Assembly (NCBI GenBank): GCA_043777595.1
Contig: JAYWHT010000034.1
Coordinates: 1-57,456 of the forward strand
Direction: 5' to 3'
DNA length: 57,456 nt
Origin: JAYVJH01 sp043777595
GTDB lineage: Bacteria; Bacteroidota; Bacteroidia; Cytophagales; Spirosomataceae
In this document: positions 43,716 to 52,219 of the stretch, piece by piece
How the letters are laid out: every line of letters starts with the position of its first letter
Position numbering within the stretch: the first letter of the stretch is position 1
Translations under genes and position numbers: made by a program
Notes under the pieces: generated by a model
What the model was told of the DNA's origin: nothing
The model's input: the letters and a program-made list of their open reading frames with translations, nothing else
The model's database searches: none

Positions 43716-44153
43716 ATGGATAAAAACTTATTGCTTTCTGAATCTGAGCAAAAATCAATCGTGGCCGCAATTCACGAAGCAGAGCTTTGTACCTCGGGCG
43801 AGGTTCGTGTCCATATTGAGCATCATTGCCCCGAAAGTGATGTGGTTGAACGTGCCAAACAGGTTTTTGTACACTTAGATATGCACAAAACCGAACTCAA
43901 AACGGGTGTGCTGTTTTATTTGGCCATGACCGACCGCAAGTTTGCGGTCATTGGTGATGCTGGCATTGACCAAAAAGTACCTACCGATTTTTGGAACGCA
44001 ACCCGTGATATTTTAAAAGTTCATTTTGCCAAAAACGAATTTGCAGAAGGGCTTTCGGCTGGAATCAAATTGGCTGGCGAGCAGTTGCAAACGTTTTTTC
44101 CTCGACAAGCCAATGATGTCAATGAATTGCCTGATGATATTTCGTTTGGGTAA
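43716..44153 (+). CDS. TPM-domain protein (cytosolic type)
   Basis: 145 residues without signal peptide or membrane segment, covering one TPM (TPM_phosphatase/Repair_PSII) domain: LSESEQKSIVAAIHEAELCTSGEVRVHIE, GVLFYLAMTDRKFAVIGDAGIDQKVP and FAEGLSAGIKLAGEQLQTFFP. The fold is present in a plant thylakoid acid phosphatase and photosystem repair protein; the bacterial role is unknown. In many Bacteroidota it follows lemA directly and precedes a second TPM gene. Confidence 0.87.
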   Translation: MDKNLLLSESEQKSIVAAIHEAELCTSGEVRVHIEHHCPESDVVERAKQVFVHLDMHKTELKTGVLFYLAMTDRKFAVIGDAGIDQKVPTDFWNATRDILKVHFAKNEFAEGLSAGIKLAGEQLQTFFPRQANDVNELPDDISFG

Positions 44154-44233
44154 GCTGGTTATCAATTCTGTGTTCGATACCTTGATTTTTTAAAATTGAG
44201 GCCGTCAAATTTTTATCTACGACATAATTTCCA

Positions 44234-45013
44234 ATGCAAAAATCACTCCGATACATTCCACTATTGTTCTTGTTTGTTTTGAGTACCTTCTCTTTTGGTC
44301 AAGACTTCCCCAAGCCGATGTCGCCACCTCGTTTACTGAACGACTTTGCGGGAGCATTGAACAGCAGCGAGAACCAATTACTGGAAAAAAAACTGCGAAT
44401 GTATAATGACTCGACTTCTACGCAGATTACGGTCATCATCGTCAAAACAACCCAACCCCTACCCGCAGGCGACTATGCTTTTGAGATAGGCAGACGATGG
44501 GGTGTAGGACAAAAAGGCAAAAATAACGGCTTGGTACTATTGTGGGCTACCGACGACCGAAAAATTTACATAGCCACAGGCCGAGGCATGGAGGGCGCAA
44601 TTCCTGACGTAATTGCTAAAAGGATTATTGCCAATGTGATTTCGCCAGAGTTCAAAAACCAGATGTATTATCGTGGACTTGACAAAGGCACAGACGAAAT
44701 CATAAAATACGCCACTGGCGAGTACAAAGCCGAGCCAACCTCAGGCGAAGAGGACAGTGGCATATCGGGGCTTATTTTGTTGATTGTTGTTGGTCTCATA
44801 ATTTTTATAATCGTCAGAGCCAACCGCCGTGGTGGTGGTGGCGGTGGTCGTGGATTTATGAACGGTGGTGGCGGCTTTATTCCTTATGCTACCTACTCGG
44901 GCTGGGGTAGTTCGTCGGGTAGCTGGGGTGGTGGCGACAGCGGTGGCGGAAGTAGTTTTGGTGGTTTTGGTGGTGGCGACTTCGGTGGCGGTGGCGCAGG
45001 AGGCGATTATTGA
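44234..45013 (+). CDS. TPM-domain protein (YgcG type), membrane anchored with Gly-rich tail
   Basis: 259 residues. A signal peptide (about 1-22) is followed by a periplasmic TPM domain (about 30-165: LLNDFAGALNSSENQLLEKKL, STQITVIIVKTTQPLPAGDYAFEIGRRWGVGQKGKNNGLVLLW, YIATGRGMEGAIPD), one membrane helix (about 178-195), and a glycine/serine-rich cytoplasmic tail (from about 196) ending GGGGAGGDY. This layout is typical of the lemA-linked YgcG group. The stop overlaps the start region of the Nudix gene. Confidence 0.9.
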   Translation: MQKSLRYIPLLFLFVLSTFSFGQDFPKPMSPPRLLNDFAGALNSSENQLLEKKLRMYNDSTSTQITVIIVKTTQPLPAGDYAFEIGRRWGVGQKGKNNGLVLLWATDDRKIYIATGRGMEGAIPDVIAKRIIANVISPEFKNQMYYRGLDKGTDEIIKYATGEYKAEPTSGEEDSGISGLILLIVVGLIIFIIVRANRRGGGGGGRGFMNGGGGFIPYATYSGWGSSSGSWGGGDSGGGSSFGGFGGGDFGGGGAGGDY

Positions 45014-45015
45014 TT

Positions 45016-45456
45016 ATGAAAGTACGACCGTCTGCGCTAATTATCGAAAACAACCACGTTTTGTTGTTGCGCTACAACTATGGTGGCCATGATGTGCTGG
45101 CTCTGCCTGGCGGCAATCCCGACCGTGGCGAAACGCTTATACAAACCATTGAGCGAGAACTGTTTGAAGAACTACAAATTACGACCGAAGTTTCCGACTT
45201 GATTTTTATGGGCGAGGTACTACTACCCGAAGTCAAAAACGATGTATTGCACTGTGTTTTTATTGCCAAAATAATTGGTGGAATCCCTGTTTTGAATCCC
45301 AAGGAAACAACTGCACTCGAAATTGTGTGGAAAAATATAATGACACTACACCAACATAACCTATACCCAAACGTAAGCGATGCCATTCAGGATTTGATGC
45401 TCACAGGCTCTGTTGCTCCTTATTTAGGAAAGATACAACAGCAGTATTTTGGCTGA
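45016..45456 (+). CDS. Nudix hydrolase
   Basis: 146 residues from ATG 45016, three bases after the TPM stop. The Nudix box is GGNPDRGETLIQTIERELFEELQI split over a loop and helix, with the REL-FEE metal ligands. It hydrolyses a nucleoside diphosphate linked to some moiety. The substrate is unknown. The 3' end overlaps the convergent symporter gene by 56 bases. Confidence 0.87.
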   Translation: MKVRPSALIIENNHVLLLRYNYGGHDVLALPGGNPDRGETLIQTIERELFEELQITTEVSDLIFMGEVLLPEVKNDVLHCVFIAKIIGGIPVLNPKETTALEIVWKNIMTLHQHNLYPNVSDAIQDLMLTGSVAPYLGKIQQQYFG

Positions 45457-46816
45457 ACAATGACCCCGCTATCATTCCAAAAATACTTGCACCCAAACCG
45501 TACAATATAGCTGGGAACTCCGTTGGCAGCACAAACTCACACCAAAGCCATACTCCCAAACCCAACGACATTGATACCAAACAGCCCATGCGGTTGGCTC
45601 GCTTCCAGTATAGCCCAAAAGTGAGCGGTACAAACAACGATACCAAACTAAATGCCGATGACTCACCTACCAGTTCGAAAATATCTTGTCGGTAGAGCGC
45701 CATCACGACCGACAAAAACGTAACCAAAACAACCGAAGCTCTGATAGCTAAAAGTAATTGGCCGTCGGTAATGTTTTTGAAATGTGGCTTGATTAAGTTT
45801 TCACCCAAAATTGTGGCAGGGGCCAAAATCGCACCGCTTGTAGTACTTAACAAAGCCGAGACCAATGCCCCAAAAAACATAACCTGAACCCAAACAGGCG
45901 TATGTCTAAGTACCATATTTGGAATAATAAATTTGGTGTCTTGGTTTAATAATTCGGGGTATAATTGACTTGATATCAGTGCTATAATCAATGGGAGTAG
46001 TGCAACTGTCAGATATAAAAAACCAGCCAAGATAGACGACCGAACGGCTGTGCGAGCGTCTTTTGAAGACATTATTCGCTGAAATACATCTTGCTGAGGA
46101 ATAGACCCCAAGCCAACGGTTATCCAAGCGGCCAGATATTGAGCATTGCTCTGAAACGTAAATTGTTTGGGCGTAACTCTAAAAAAATCCGCTGGCTGCT
46201 GGTCTATGACAGGCATGACTCCACCTGATTTTTGAAACAAAATAACAGCCAAAATAATAAGCCCAATGATAAGAATGATGTTATGCAAAAAGTCAGTGAT
46301 AGAGATTGACCACATACCGCCCACAAGCGTATAAACCATCACAACGCTAGCGCCAACAACAATACTGGTAGTCAATGATAGCCCAAAGACAACCTCACCG
46401 ACAATACTCATAGCTACCAACTGGGCGGCAATCCAGCCAAAATAAGATGGAATGATGGTAACGGCCGACAGAAACTCGGCACTACGCCCAAATCTTATCA
46501 AGAAAAAATCGCAAAAAGTAATAATGTTCCATTGATAAAACGTTCGGGCAAAAAAAACGCCTACTAAAATCAAACACAGAGCCGCACCAAAAGGCTCTTC
46601 GATAACAGCCAAAAAGCCACCCTCAATGAAGTGAGACGGTGCGCCCATCATGGTTTCTGAGCCAAACCAAGTAGCAAATGTTACCATTGTGCCGAGCATA
46701 AGCCCTAAACCTCGACCAGCCAATACATAATCTTCGGTGTTTTTGATGCGACGAGATGCCCAGAAACCAATCCCTAAGTTCAACAACAAATAAAGACAAA
46801 TAAAACTAACTAACAC
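45401..46816 (-). CDS. Sodium:solute symporter family protein
   Basis: 471 residues with about 13 membrane helices. SSS-family marks are RRIKNTEDYVLAGRGLG, ATWFGSETMMGAPSHFIEGG, TLVGGMWSISITDFLHN and SALLSTTSGAILAPATILGEN. It is likely an Na+-driven uptake system for a sugar, amino acid or vitamin. The start codon is GTG at 46816 with a -7 box at 46848-46855. Its 3' end overlaps the Nudix gene by 56 bases, so read-through makes antisense RNA. Confidence 0.87.
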   Translation of the reverse strand: MLVSFICLYLLLNLGIGFWASRRIKNTEDYVLAGRGLGLMLGTMVTFATWFGSETMMGAPSHFIEGGFLAVIEEPFGAALCLILVGVFFARTFYQWNIITFCDFFLIRFGRSAEFLSAVTIIPSYFGWIAAQLVAMSIVGEVVFGLSLTTSIVVGASVVMVYTLVGGMWSISITDFLHNIILIIGLIILAVILFQKSGGVMPVIDQQPADFFRVTPKQFTFQSNAQYLAAWITVGLGSIPQQDVFQRIMSSKDARTAVRSSILAGFLYLTVALLPLIIALISSQLYPELLNQDTKFIIPNMVLRHTPVWVQVMFFGALVSALLSTTSGAILAPATILGENLIKPHFKNITDGQLLLAIRASVVLVTFLSVVMALYRQDIFELVGESSAFSLVSLFVPLTFGLYWKRANRMGCLVSMSLGLGVWLWCEFVLPTEFPAILYGLGASIFGMIAGSLFSQNTAVVSFLNKEQQSL

Positions 46817-46834
46817 GATTCGGTATTTTTTCGA

Positions 46835-46855
46835 TAAATTTGAGGGTCAAAAATA
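46835..46855. promoter_or_regulatory. Overlapping divergent promoter boxes
   Basis: TAAATTTG on the plus strand (46835-46842) points to the TrpF-like gene, and TATTTTTG on the minus strand (46848-46855) points to the symporter. Both lie in the 55-base gap, so the two promoters probably compete. Confidence 0.4.
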
Positions 46856-46871
46856 ACAATAATTTAATGTC

Positions 46872-47525
46872 ATGTGGCCAAAAGTTAAGATTTGTTGTAT
46901 CGGTAGTGTTTTAGAGGCAAAGTTAGCTATTCGGTACGGTGCCTCGGCGTTGGGATTGGTTGGCCAAATGCCAAGTGGGCCGGGTGTTATTTCTGACGAT
47001 CTGATAAAGGCCATTGTGCCAATCGTTCCGCCACCTATTGCTACTTTTTTATTGACCTCACAGACATCTATTGAGGGTATCGTTGCTCATCACAAACGAG
47101 TCAATACGAGTGTTATTCAAATAGTTGATGCCTTGCAGTCAGGCTCTTATCAAGATTTGAAAAATGCTTTTCCAAGTATCAAATTAGTCCAAGTGATTCA
47201 TGTCATTGACGACCGAACGATAGACGAGGCACTCGAAGTGGCTCAAAATGTTGATGCGCTTTTGTTAGATTCTGGTAATCCAAACTTGGCTATTAAAGAG
47301 TTGGGGGGTACAGGAAGAGTGCATAACTGGGAATTAAGTCGTAAAATTGTAGAGCAATCGCCCGTCCCCGTTTTTTTGGCTGGTGGTATCTGTTCAGATA
47401 ATGTACGGCAGGCCATCGAAGTCGTACAGCCTTGGGGAGTGGACTTGTGCAGTGGCGTGCGAACAAGCGGGCTATTGGACGAAAGAAAATTAGCTGCGTT
47501 TTTTGAAGAAATAAATCGAATTTAA
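46872..47525 (+). CDS. trpF: Phosphoribosylanthranilate isomerase-like protein
   Basis: 217 residues of TIM-barrel TrpF type: KVKICCIG at the start (the first Cys corresponds to the general-base Cys of KICG), ASALGLVGQMPSGPGVI, ALLLDSG with the Asp region, GTGRVHNW, FLAGGICSDNVRQAI and PWGVDLCSGVRTSG with the acid Asp. It isomerises phosphoribosylanthranilate in tryptophan synthesis if active. The gene is not in a trp operon. The SPR-type loop of normal TrpF reads MPSGPG here, so a changed substrate is possible. DEAD helicase follows 19 bases later. Confidence 0.72.
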   Translation: MWPKVKICCIGSVLEAKLAIRYGASALGLVGQMPSGPGVISDDLIKAIVPIVPPPIATFLLTSQTSIEGIVAHHKRVNTSVIQIVDALQSGSYQDLKNAFPSIKLVQVIHVIDDRTIDEALEVAQNVDALLLDSGNPNLAIKELGGTGRVHNWELSRKIVEQSPVPVFLAGGICSDNVRQAIEVVQPWGVDLCSGVRTSGLLDERKLAAFFEEINRI

Positions 47526-47544
47526 GTAAAACAGAACCTCAATT

Positions 47545-48678
47545 ATGCTTTTTTCAGAACTTGACCTGTCCACACCATTATTGGGGGCAGTGGCCGCCAA
47601 TAACTACTTGTTGCCCTATCCCATTCAAACCCAAGTAATTCCTGCTGTTTTGCGTGGCAAAGATGTGTTGGGAATAGCTCAGACGGGTTCGGGCAAAACG
47701 GCGAGTTTTGTGTTGCCAATTTTGCAACAATTTCAACAAAAACCTGCGGCTCCAAACCGCCATATCAAAGCATTGATATTGGTACCAACACGAGAATTGG
47801 CTATGCAAGTATCAGAAGTGTTTAGGCTGTTTGGTCGGCACTTACCCCGTCCTGTCAAGACCTTGGCTGTTTTTGGGGGTGTGTCTATCAACCCACAAAT
47901 GATACAAATGCAGGGTGTAGAAATATTAGTTGCTACGCCAGGCCGCCTGTTAGACTTAGTCGAAAGCAACGCCATGCAACTGTCTGAGGTAGATATATTG
48001 GTATTGGACGAAGCCGATAAAATGCTCAACATGGGTTTTAAGGCCGAAATGACCCGTATTTTTGGTTTATTGCCTCAAAGACGACAAAATTTATTGTTTT
48101 CGGCTACACTCAAAAAAGAGATTAGCGACATTACCGAAATATTACTCCACAACCCCGTCAAGATCGAGATAGCACAAGAAACCGAAGACTTAGAACTCAT
48201 CAAACAGTTGGCTTACCGCACTGCCGACAGTCGCAAAGGGCCTTTGTTGCGCCATTTGATTGAAACCCAAAATCTAAAACAAGTCCTGATTTTTACGTCG
48301 TCTATTCATAAAGCCGATGCAGTAGCTCAAAAACTTAAAACAAACGGTGTGGCAGCCTTGGCTTTGCATAGCCAAAAAAGTCAGGGTGCGAGAACCGAGG
48401 CGTTGCGGTATTTTAAATCGGGCGAAATCACGGTTTTGGTAGCCACCGACTTGGCTTCTCGTGGCATTGATATACCCTCACTGCCTGTTGTGATTAACTA
48501 CGAATTGCCCCGCTCACCCAAAGACTATGTTCACAGAATAGGCCGAACTGGGCGTGCAGGTGTAGAGGGGCTGGCTATTTCGTTGATTAGCCCTGACGAA
48601 GAGCATCACTTTGGAGTGATTCAGAAAAAAATGAAACGACAAGTAGAGATTATCGAAACCAACGATTTACGTTTTTAG
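47545..48678 (+). CDS. DEAD-box RNA helicase (RhlE-like)
   Basis: 377 residues, a minimal helicase core with no C-terminal extension. Motifs in order are Q motif (YPIQTQVIPA), I AQTGSGKT (45-52), Ia PTRELAMQ, Ib TPGRLLDL, II DEAD (155-158), III FSATL, IV IFTSS, V ATDLASRGID and VI HRIGRTGRAG. It unwinds RNA duplexes, as in ribosome assembly or mRNA decay. The core is complete. Shared direction with the TrpF-like gene suggests co-transcription. Confidence 0.94.
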   Translation: MLFSELDLSTPLLGAVAANNYLLPYPIQTQVIPAVLRGKDVLGIAQTGSGKTASFVLPILQQFQQKPAAPNRHIKALILVPTRELAMQVSEVFRLFGRHLPRPVKTLAVFGGVSINPQMIQMQGVEILVATPGRLLDLVESNAMQLSEVDILVLDEADKMLNMGFKAEMTRIFGLLPQRRQNLLFSATLKKEISDITEILLHNPVKIEIAQETEDLELIKQLAYRTADSRKGPLLRHLIETQNLKQVLIFTSSIHKADAVAQKLKTNGVAALALHSQKSQGARTEALRYFKSGEITVLVATDLASRGIDIPSLPVVINYELPRSPKDYVHRIGRTGRAGVEGLAISLISPDEEHHFGVIQKKMKRQVEIIETNDLRF

Positions 48679-48722
48679 AAGTACCCAGATTAGCCAACTT
48701 TTTTGAAAGTAGGCCAATCTAA

Positions 48723-48923
48723 TCAATCATTATCGTCTAACTGAAAAATGGCTTCTACGGGTTTCTGGAAATATTTTGCGATTTTCAATACCAATACCGC
48801 CGACGGTACATATTTATTGGCCTCGATGGCGTTGATAGTCTGGCGAGACACTCCAACAGCCTCCGACAAGCCCGCCTGTGTAATGTCCTTGATGGCTCGC
48901 TCTATTCTGATGCTGTTTTTCAT
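48723..48923 (-). CDS. XRE-family HTH regulator, small
   Basis: 66 residues, almost all helix-turn-helix: RIERAIKDITQAGLSEAVGVSRQTINAIEANKYVPSAVLVLKIA, with the recognition helix SRQTINAIE. Such short regulators are commonly encoded with a membrane protein, here at 48920, whose stop codon overlaps its ATG by 4 bases. It probably autoregulates that pair. Confidence 0.9.
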   Translation of the reverse strand: MKNSIRIERAIKDITQAGLSEAVGVSRQTINAIEANKYVPSAVLVLKIAKYFQKPVEAIFQLDDND

Positions 48924-49432
48924 GATTTGGCCTCCTCCTTGCTTGATTCAAAATAAGGTTTTATGTAAACAAACCAGTGGAAGCGTAGTAAGAAAATAAT
49001 GGGCGGAAGAAGCACGAGCCAAGTTATTACAAAAATAAAATCAAGGCTATAGCTCGTCCATATAACTATAAAAATGGCCGTAACGTACAAATAAAAACTC
49101 CAAACAAAAGAGTCTGAGCGGATTTTAGAAATGTATTCGTCTTCTTTTTTTTCACGAGTAAAAGCCACCAACAAAAAACCGATTGCGACAAATGACATGG
49201 CCAACTCATTGATGACATTTTCGGGTTCACGATTGCCATTAACATTTGGTTTCTCGATAAATGGAATTGGGTGCATATTTTTGATTGTTGCCCATTTGAC
49301 AATGGTATCGCTTTCATTGAAATGATACGGCAAAACCTCCATTTCAATTATAATAGTCAGCACTAACCCTGGTACTAACAATACCCAGCCGAGTTTTTTG
49401 AACCGATTGGGAAAAAGCAATTTTGTTTCCAT
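48920..49432 (-). CDS. Membrane protein paired with an XRE regulator
   Basis: 170 residues with four hydrophobic segments (about 15-32, 72-92, 105-125 and 128-150). No catalytic motif is visible. It is the first gene of a two-gene unit with a small HTH regulator, a common arrangement in Bacteroidota and Firmicutes whose role is unknown. Charged residues near the C-terminus (EEAKS). Confidence 0.72.
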   Translation of the reverse strand: METKLLFPNRFKKLGWVLLVPGLVLTIIIEMEVLPYHFNESDTIVKWATIKNMHPIPFIEKPNVNGNREPENVINELAMSFVAIGFLLVAFTREKKEDEYISKIRSDSFVWSFYLYVTAIFIVIWTSYSLDFIFVITWLVLLPPIIFLLRFHWFVYIKPYFESSKEEAKS

Positions 49433-49540
49433 TGTATTATTTTAGTTTATATTTGAGCAAGAACAACGGACTAAATGTATAGTTTATTTTACATTTTAGC
49501 AAAAATATTTTACTTTTTTTATTTTTCGGCTTAAATGCGC

Positions 49541-49548
49541 TATTTTTG
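49541..49548 (+). promoter_or_regulatory. Promoter -7 element of the 49580 gene
   Basis: TATTTTTG, 31 bases before the ATG at 49580. Confidence 0.4.
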
Positions 49549-49579
49549 GTAAAACTTCACCCTAATTAAACCAACGATT

Positions 49580-50215
49580 ATGGCTTCGTCAGATGAACCA
49601 TTACAGACCCTTTCCGAAATAAGAGACCTCATGCAACGGTCGTCTAAGTTTTTGTCGTTGAGTGGCTTGTCGGGTATTTCGGCAGGTGTGGTGGCGTTGG
49701 TCGGTGCGGCTGTGGCTTATCTACGGCTCAATACCCATACTTTCGACTATGACTCGGCCAATATACTCACCGAACCTACTCGCCGAGAGTTGTATCAATT
49801 TATGCTTGTCAATGGTGCTTGTGTGTTGTTGGCTGCCTTGGTGTTTGGTATTTTTTTTACGGTTCGTAAAGCCCGCAAAAGTGGCCATAGTGTCTGGAAC
49901 GATACATCTAAACGACTCTTGGTGAGCTTGTTTGTACCTTTGGCTACGGGTGGGTTATTTTGTATTGCGCTATTTTTACAAAAGTTAGTCTGGATTTGTT
50001 TTCCTGCTACGCTTATTTTTTATGGTTTGGCATTGCTCAACGGAAGCAAATATACGCATCGAGATGTAGAATATTTGGGACTGTCGGAAATTGCTTTGGG
50101 ATTGTTTTCGTTGTTTTTTCCTGGCTATAATCTGCTCATTTGGGCATTGGGATTTGGGGTTTTGCACCTTATTTATGGAACGCTCATGTACCTAAAATAT
50201 GACAAGAATGCTTGA
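49580..50215 (+). CDS. Multi-spanning membrane protein paired with a winged-helix regulator
   Basis: 211 residues with five or six hydrophobic segments (about 25-45, 70-95, 110-130, 135-150 and 170-200). The start is MASSDEPLQTLSEIRDLMQRSSKFLSLSGLSGI, a soluble N-terminus. No family motif is recognised. Its end overlaps the start of a DNA-binding protein by 17 bases (or 8 from the second ATG), a frequent pair in Bacteroidota in which the membrane protein may sense something for the regulator. Confidence 0.75.
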   Translation: MASSDEPLQTLSEIRDLMQRSSKFLSLSGLSGISAGVVALVGAAVAYLRLNTHTFDYDSANILTEPTRRELYQFMLVNGACVLLAALVFGIFFTVRKARKSGHSVWNDTSKRLLVSLFVPLATGGLFCIALFLQKLVWICFPATLIFYGLALLNGSKYTHRDVEYLGLSEIALGLFSLFFPGYNLLIWALGFGVLHLIYGTLMYLKYDKNA

Positions 50216-50513
50216 AAACTTCAATAAGGCGTTTGAGAGTAAGGCTCGGCTTGGTATTATGTCGGTGTTGATGGTCAATGACTATTTGAGTTTTAATGCA
50301 CTTAAATCATTATTGAACCTCACCGATGGTAACTTAGCTACACACTTGCGTGCGCTCGAAGAAAGTACATATATTAAAGTTGAAAAACAATTTATTGGCC
50401 GCAAGCCCAACACCACTTATGCCGCAACGCCGCATGGTCGAACTGCCTTTGACGAACATTTGGCTACGTTAGAGCGTTTTATTAAAAAATCAGAGCCAAT
50501 AACGAGCGAATAG
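50199..50513 (+). CDS. Winged-helix transcriptional regulator
   Basis: 104 residues, start ATG 50199 or 50208. The whole protein is a MarR/ArsR-like winged helix: LGIMSVLMVNDYLSFNALKSLLNLTDGNLATHLRALEESTYIKVEKQ, with TDGNLATHLRALE as recognition helix, and RKPNTTYAATPHGRTAFDEHL as wing and dimer helix. The binding site is unknown; it overlaps the membrane protein gene before it. Confidence 0.88.
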   Translation: MTRMLENFNKAFESKARLGIMSVLMVNDYLSFNALKSLLNLTDGNLATHLRALEESTYIKVEKQFIGRKPNTTYAATPHGRTAFDEHLATLERFIKKSEPITSE

Positions 50514-50582
50514 CGTTTTTATATCCAAGCATTTATGCCTTTGTTACTTATAAATTCCCCAGTTGTTTATTTTTAAAAGTAA

Positions 50583-51125
50583 TTGTCGATACAGTTAAAA
50601 AATATTGATTGGACAGAATGTGTTAGTAACATTCAGCAAGCCGATACAAATGCGTTTAAGCTGTTGTACGATGGGTTTCACCGTGATTTGTACAGATTTG
50701 CACAAAATACAGTAAAGTCAAACGCCCTGGCAGAAGATATTATTCAAGATACATTTATCAAGGTTTGGGACAAACGAGCGCAACTCGACCCCGACAAATC
50801 TATTAAGTCTTACCTGTTTACGGTTTGTAGAAATTTATGCTTAGACACACTTCAAAAAGCAAGTAATACCGAATCGCTACGAGCCGAAATAATCGACAAT
50901 TATGAAGCCCAAATTGATGACGACGAGTTTATACTCCACAACGAAGCACTCCTCCGTCGAGCCATTGACTCGCTACCCACTCAGCGACGAATTGTTTTTG
51001 AAAAAGCAAAACTCGATAACCTCAGCTACGACCAAATTGCGGCTGACCTTGGCATCAGTAAAGGTACCGTCAGCGATCACTTGGTGAAGGCCATGCGGGC
51101 AATTAGAGAATATTTGAAAAAATAA
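50583..51125 (+). CDS. ECF sigma factor (sigma-70 family, Bacteroidota type)
   Basis: 180 residues from a TTG start (MSIQLKNIDWTEC). Region 2 (about 25-90: FKLLYDGFHRDLYRFAQNTV, ALAEDIIQDTFIKVWDKR) binds the -10 and polymerase; region 4 (about 125-178: SLPTQRRIVFEKAKLDNLSYDQIAADLGISKGTVSDHLVKAMRAI) binds the -35. It is the FecI-like sigma factor of the next two genes: anti-sigma FecR and a TonB receptor, all in line, so it probably directs their transcription on a signal from the receptor. Confidence 0.9.
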   Translation: MSIQLKNIDWTECVSNIQQADTNAFKLLYDGFHRDLYRFAQNTVKSNALAEDIIQDTFIKVWDKRAQLDPDKSIKSYLFTVCRNLCLDTLQKASNTESLRAEIIDNYEAQIDDDEFILHNEALLRRAIDSLPTQRRIVFEKAKLDNLSYDQIAADLGISKGTVSDHLVKAMRAIREYLKK

Positions 51126-51189
51126 TTTCGATTCGAGCATAGTTTTTAGTGCCTTTTTCAGTATCAGTATCAAAACCACAACAAAACCA

Positions 51190-52200
51190 TTGAAAGTGAA
51201 AGACATTTTTGAAAAATACTTAAACAATACCTGTACAACTGCCGAAGCAGAGCAGGTATTGTTTTGGATAAAAACCGACGATGGGCAGAGACTGATGAGT
51301 AGCCTCTTGACGACAAGACAAAACTTGGTAGCAGCTAACGAACCAGACACAGAAGCCACAAACCGTATGTGGAACAACATACAACTTTACACTTCATCAA
51401 TCAGAGAGACGGCGGACGGCCAACCCAACCAAACACGTACAAAGCCTTTATGGGCTTCTCGTTTTGGCTGGGTTGCCGCCGCCGCCTTAGTACCTTTGTT
51501 GATGGTCAGTATCTATTTTTATTCAGCCCCAAAAGCTACCCCCACAGCCCCGCAGCAGTTAGCCGAGCGAGCCGACTATGGCCAAACCCGTAGCATTACG
51601 CTTTCTGACGGCTCAGTTGTGATTTTGAACGGTAACTCTACCCTGAAATACGCCAAAAACTGGAAACCAAACGAAACCCGTGAAGTATGGCTGACAGGCG
51701 AAGCATTTTTTAAGATAATACACAAAGACAATAATCAGCGTTTTTTGGTTCACACCAACCGAAACCACTTGATTGAGGTATTGGGTACTGAATTTAATGT
51801 ATTGGACAGAGCAAACAAAACCGAAGTAGTACTCAAATCTGGAAAAATCAGATTGACGGTTAAACAAAAAGACACCGTAAAAATGCTGACCATGCAACCC
51901 AACCAACGGGTAGAAATGGACACAACGACCACAAAAGTAAAACTCGACATCGTCAAGCCCGAAGTTTATACCTCATGGCAAGACCACAGATTGATATTTG
52001 AGGGTACTCGTTTGTCAGAAATTGCGCTCATGCTCAACGAAACCTACAATCTTAAAGTAACAGTGGCCGACAAACGAATGTTGGACGAAAAAATATCTGG
52101 AACAATTCCATCTGGTAATGTTCAAGAGTTACTCAATGCCTTATCTATTGCCCTTCAACTTAAATATGTACAATCTAACAACACAATCAAATTTTATTAG
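51190..52200 (+). CDS. FecR family anti-sigma/signal transducer
   Basis: 336 residues from a TTG start. An N-terminal cytosolic part (1-90) binds the sigma factor, one helix (about 93-112: WVAAAALVPLLMVSIYFYS) crosses the membrane, then a periplasmic FecR domain (about 125-240: DYGQTRSITLSDGSVVILNGNS) and a DUF4974-type C-terminal domain (about 255-336: RLSEIALMLNETYNLKVTVADKRM, VQELLNALS) follow. It transmits the state of the receptor to the sigma factor. Its stop is 19 bases before the receptor ATG. Confidence 0.92.
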   Translation: MKVKDIFEKYLNNTCTTAEAEQVLFWIKTDDGQRLMSSLLTTRQNLVAANEPDTEATNRMWNNIQLYTSSIRETADGQPNQTRTKPLWASRFGWVAAAALVPLLMVSIYFYSAPKATPTAPQQLAERADYGQTRSITLSDGSVVILNGNSTLKYAKNWKPNETREVWLTGEAFFKIIHKDNNQRFLVHTNRNHLIEVLGTEFNVLDRANKTEVVLKSGKIRLTVKQKDTVKMLTMQPNQRVEMDTTTTKVKLDIVKPEVYTSWQDHRLIFEGTRLSEIALMLNETYNLKVTVADKRMLDEKISGTIPSGNVQELLNALSIALQLKYVQSNNTIKFY

Positions 52201-52219
52201 CACCAAACAACCAAATCCA

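Noticed and set aside
44865..45092. Valine/alanine-rich frame over the Gly-rich tail
   Set aside because: Product of reading the GGTGGT repeats of the TPM gene in another frame.
52118..52219. N-terminal extension of the TonB receptor
   Set aside because: It overlaps FecR coding sequence and precedes a clear signal peptide starting at 52220.
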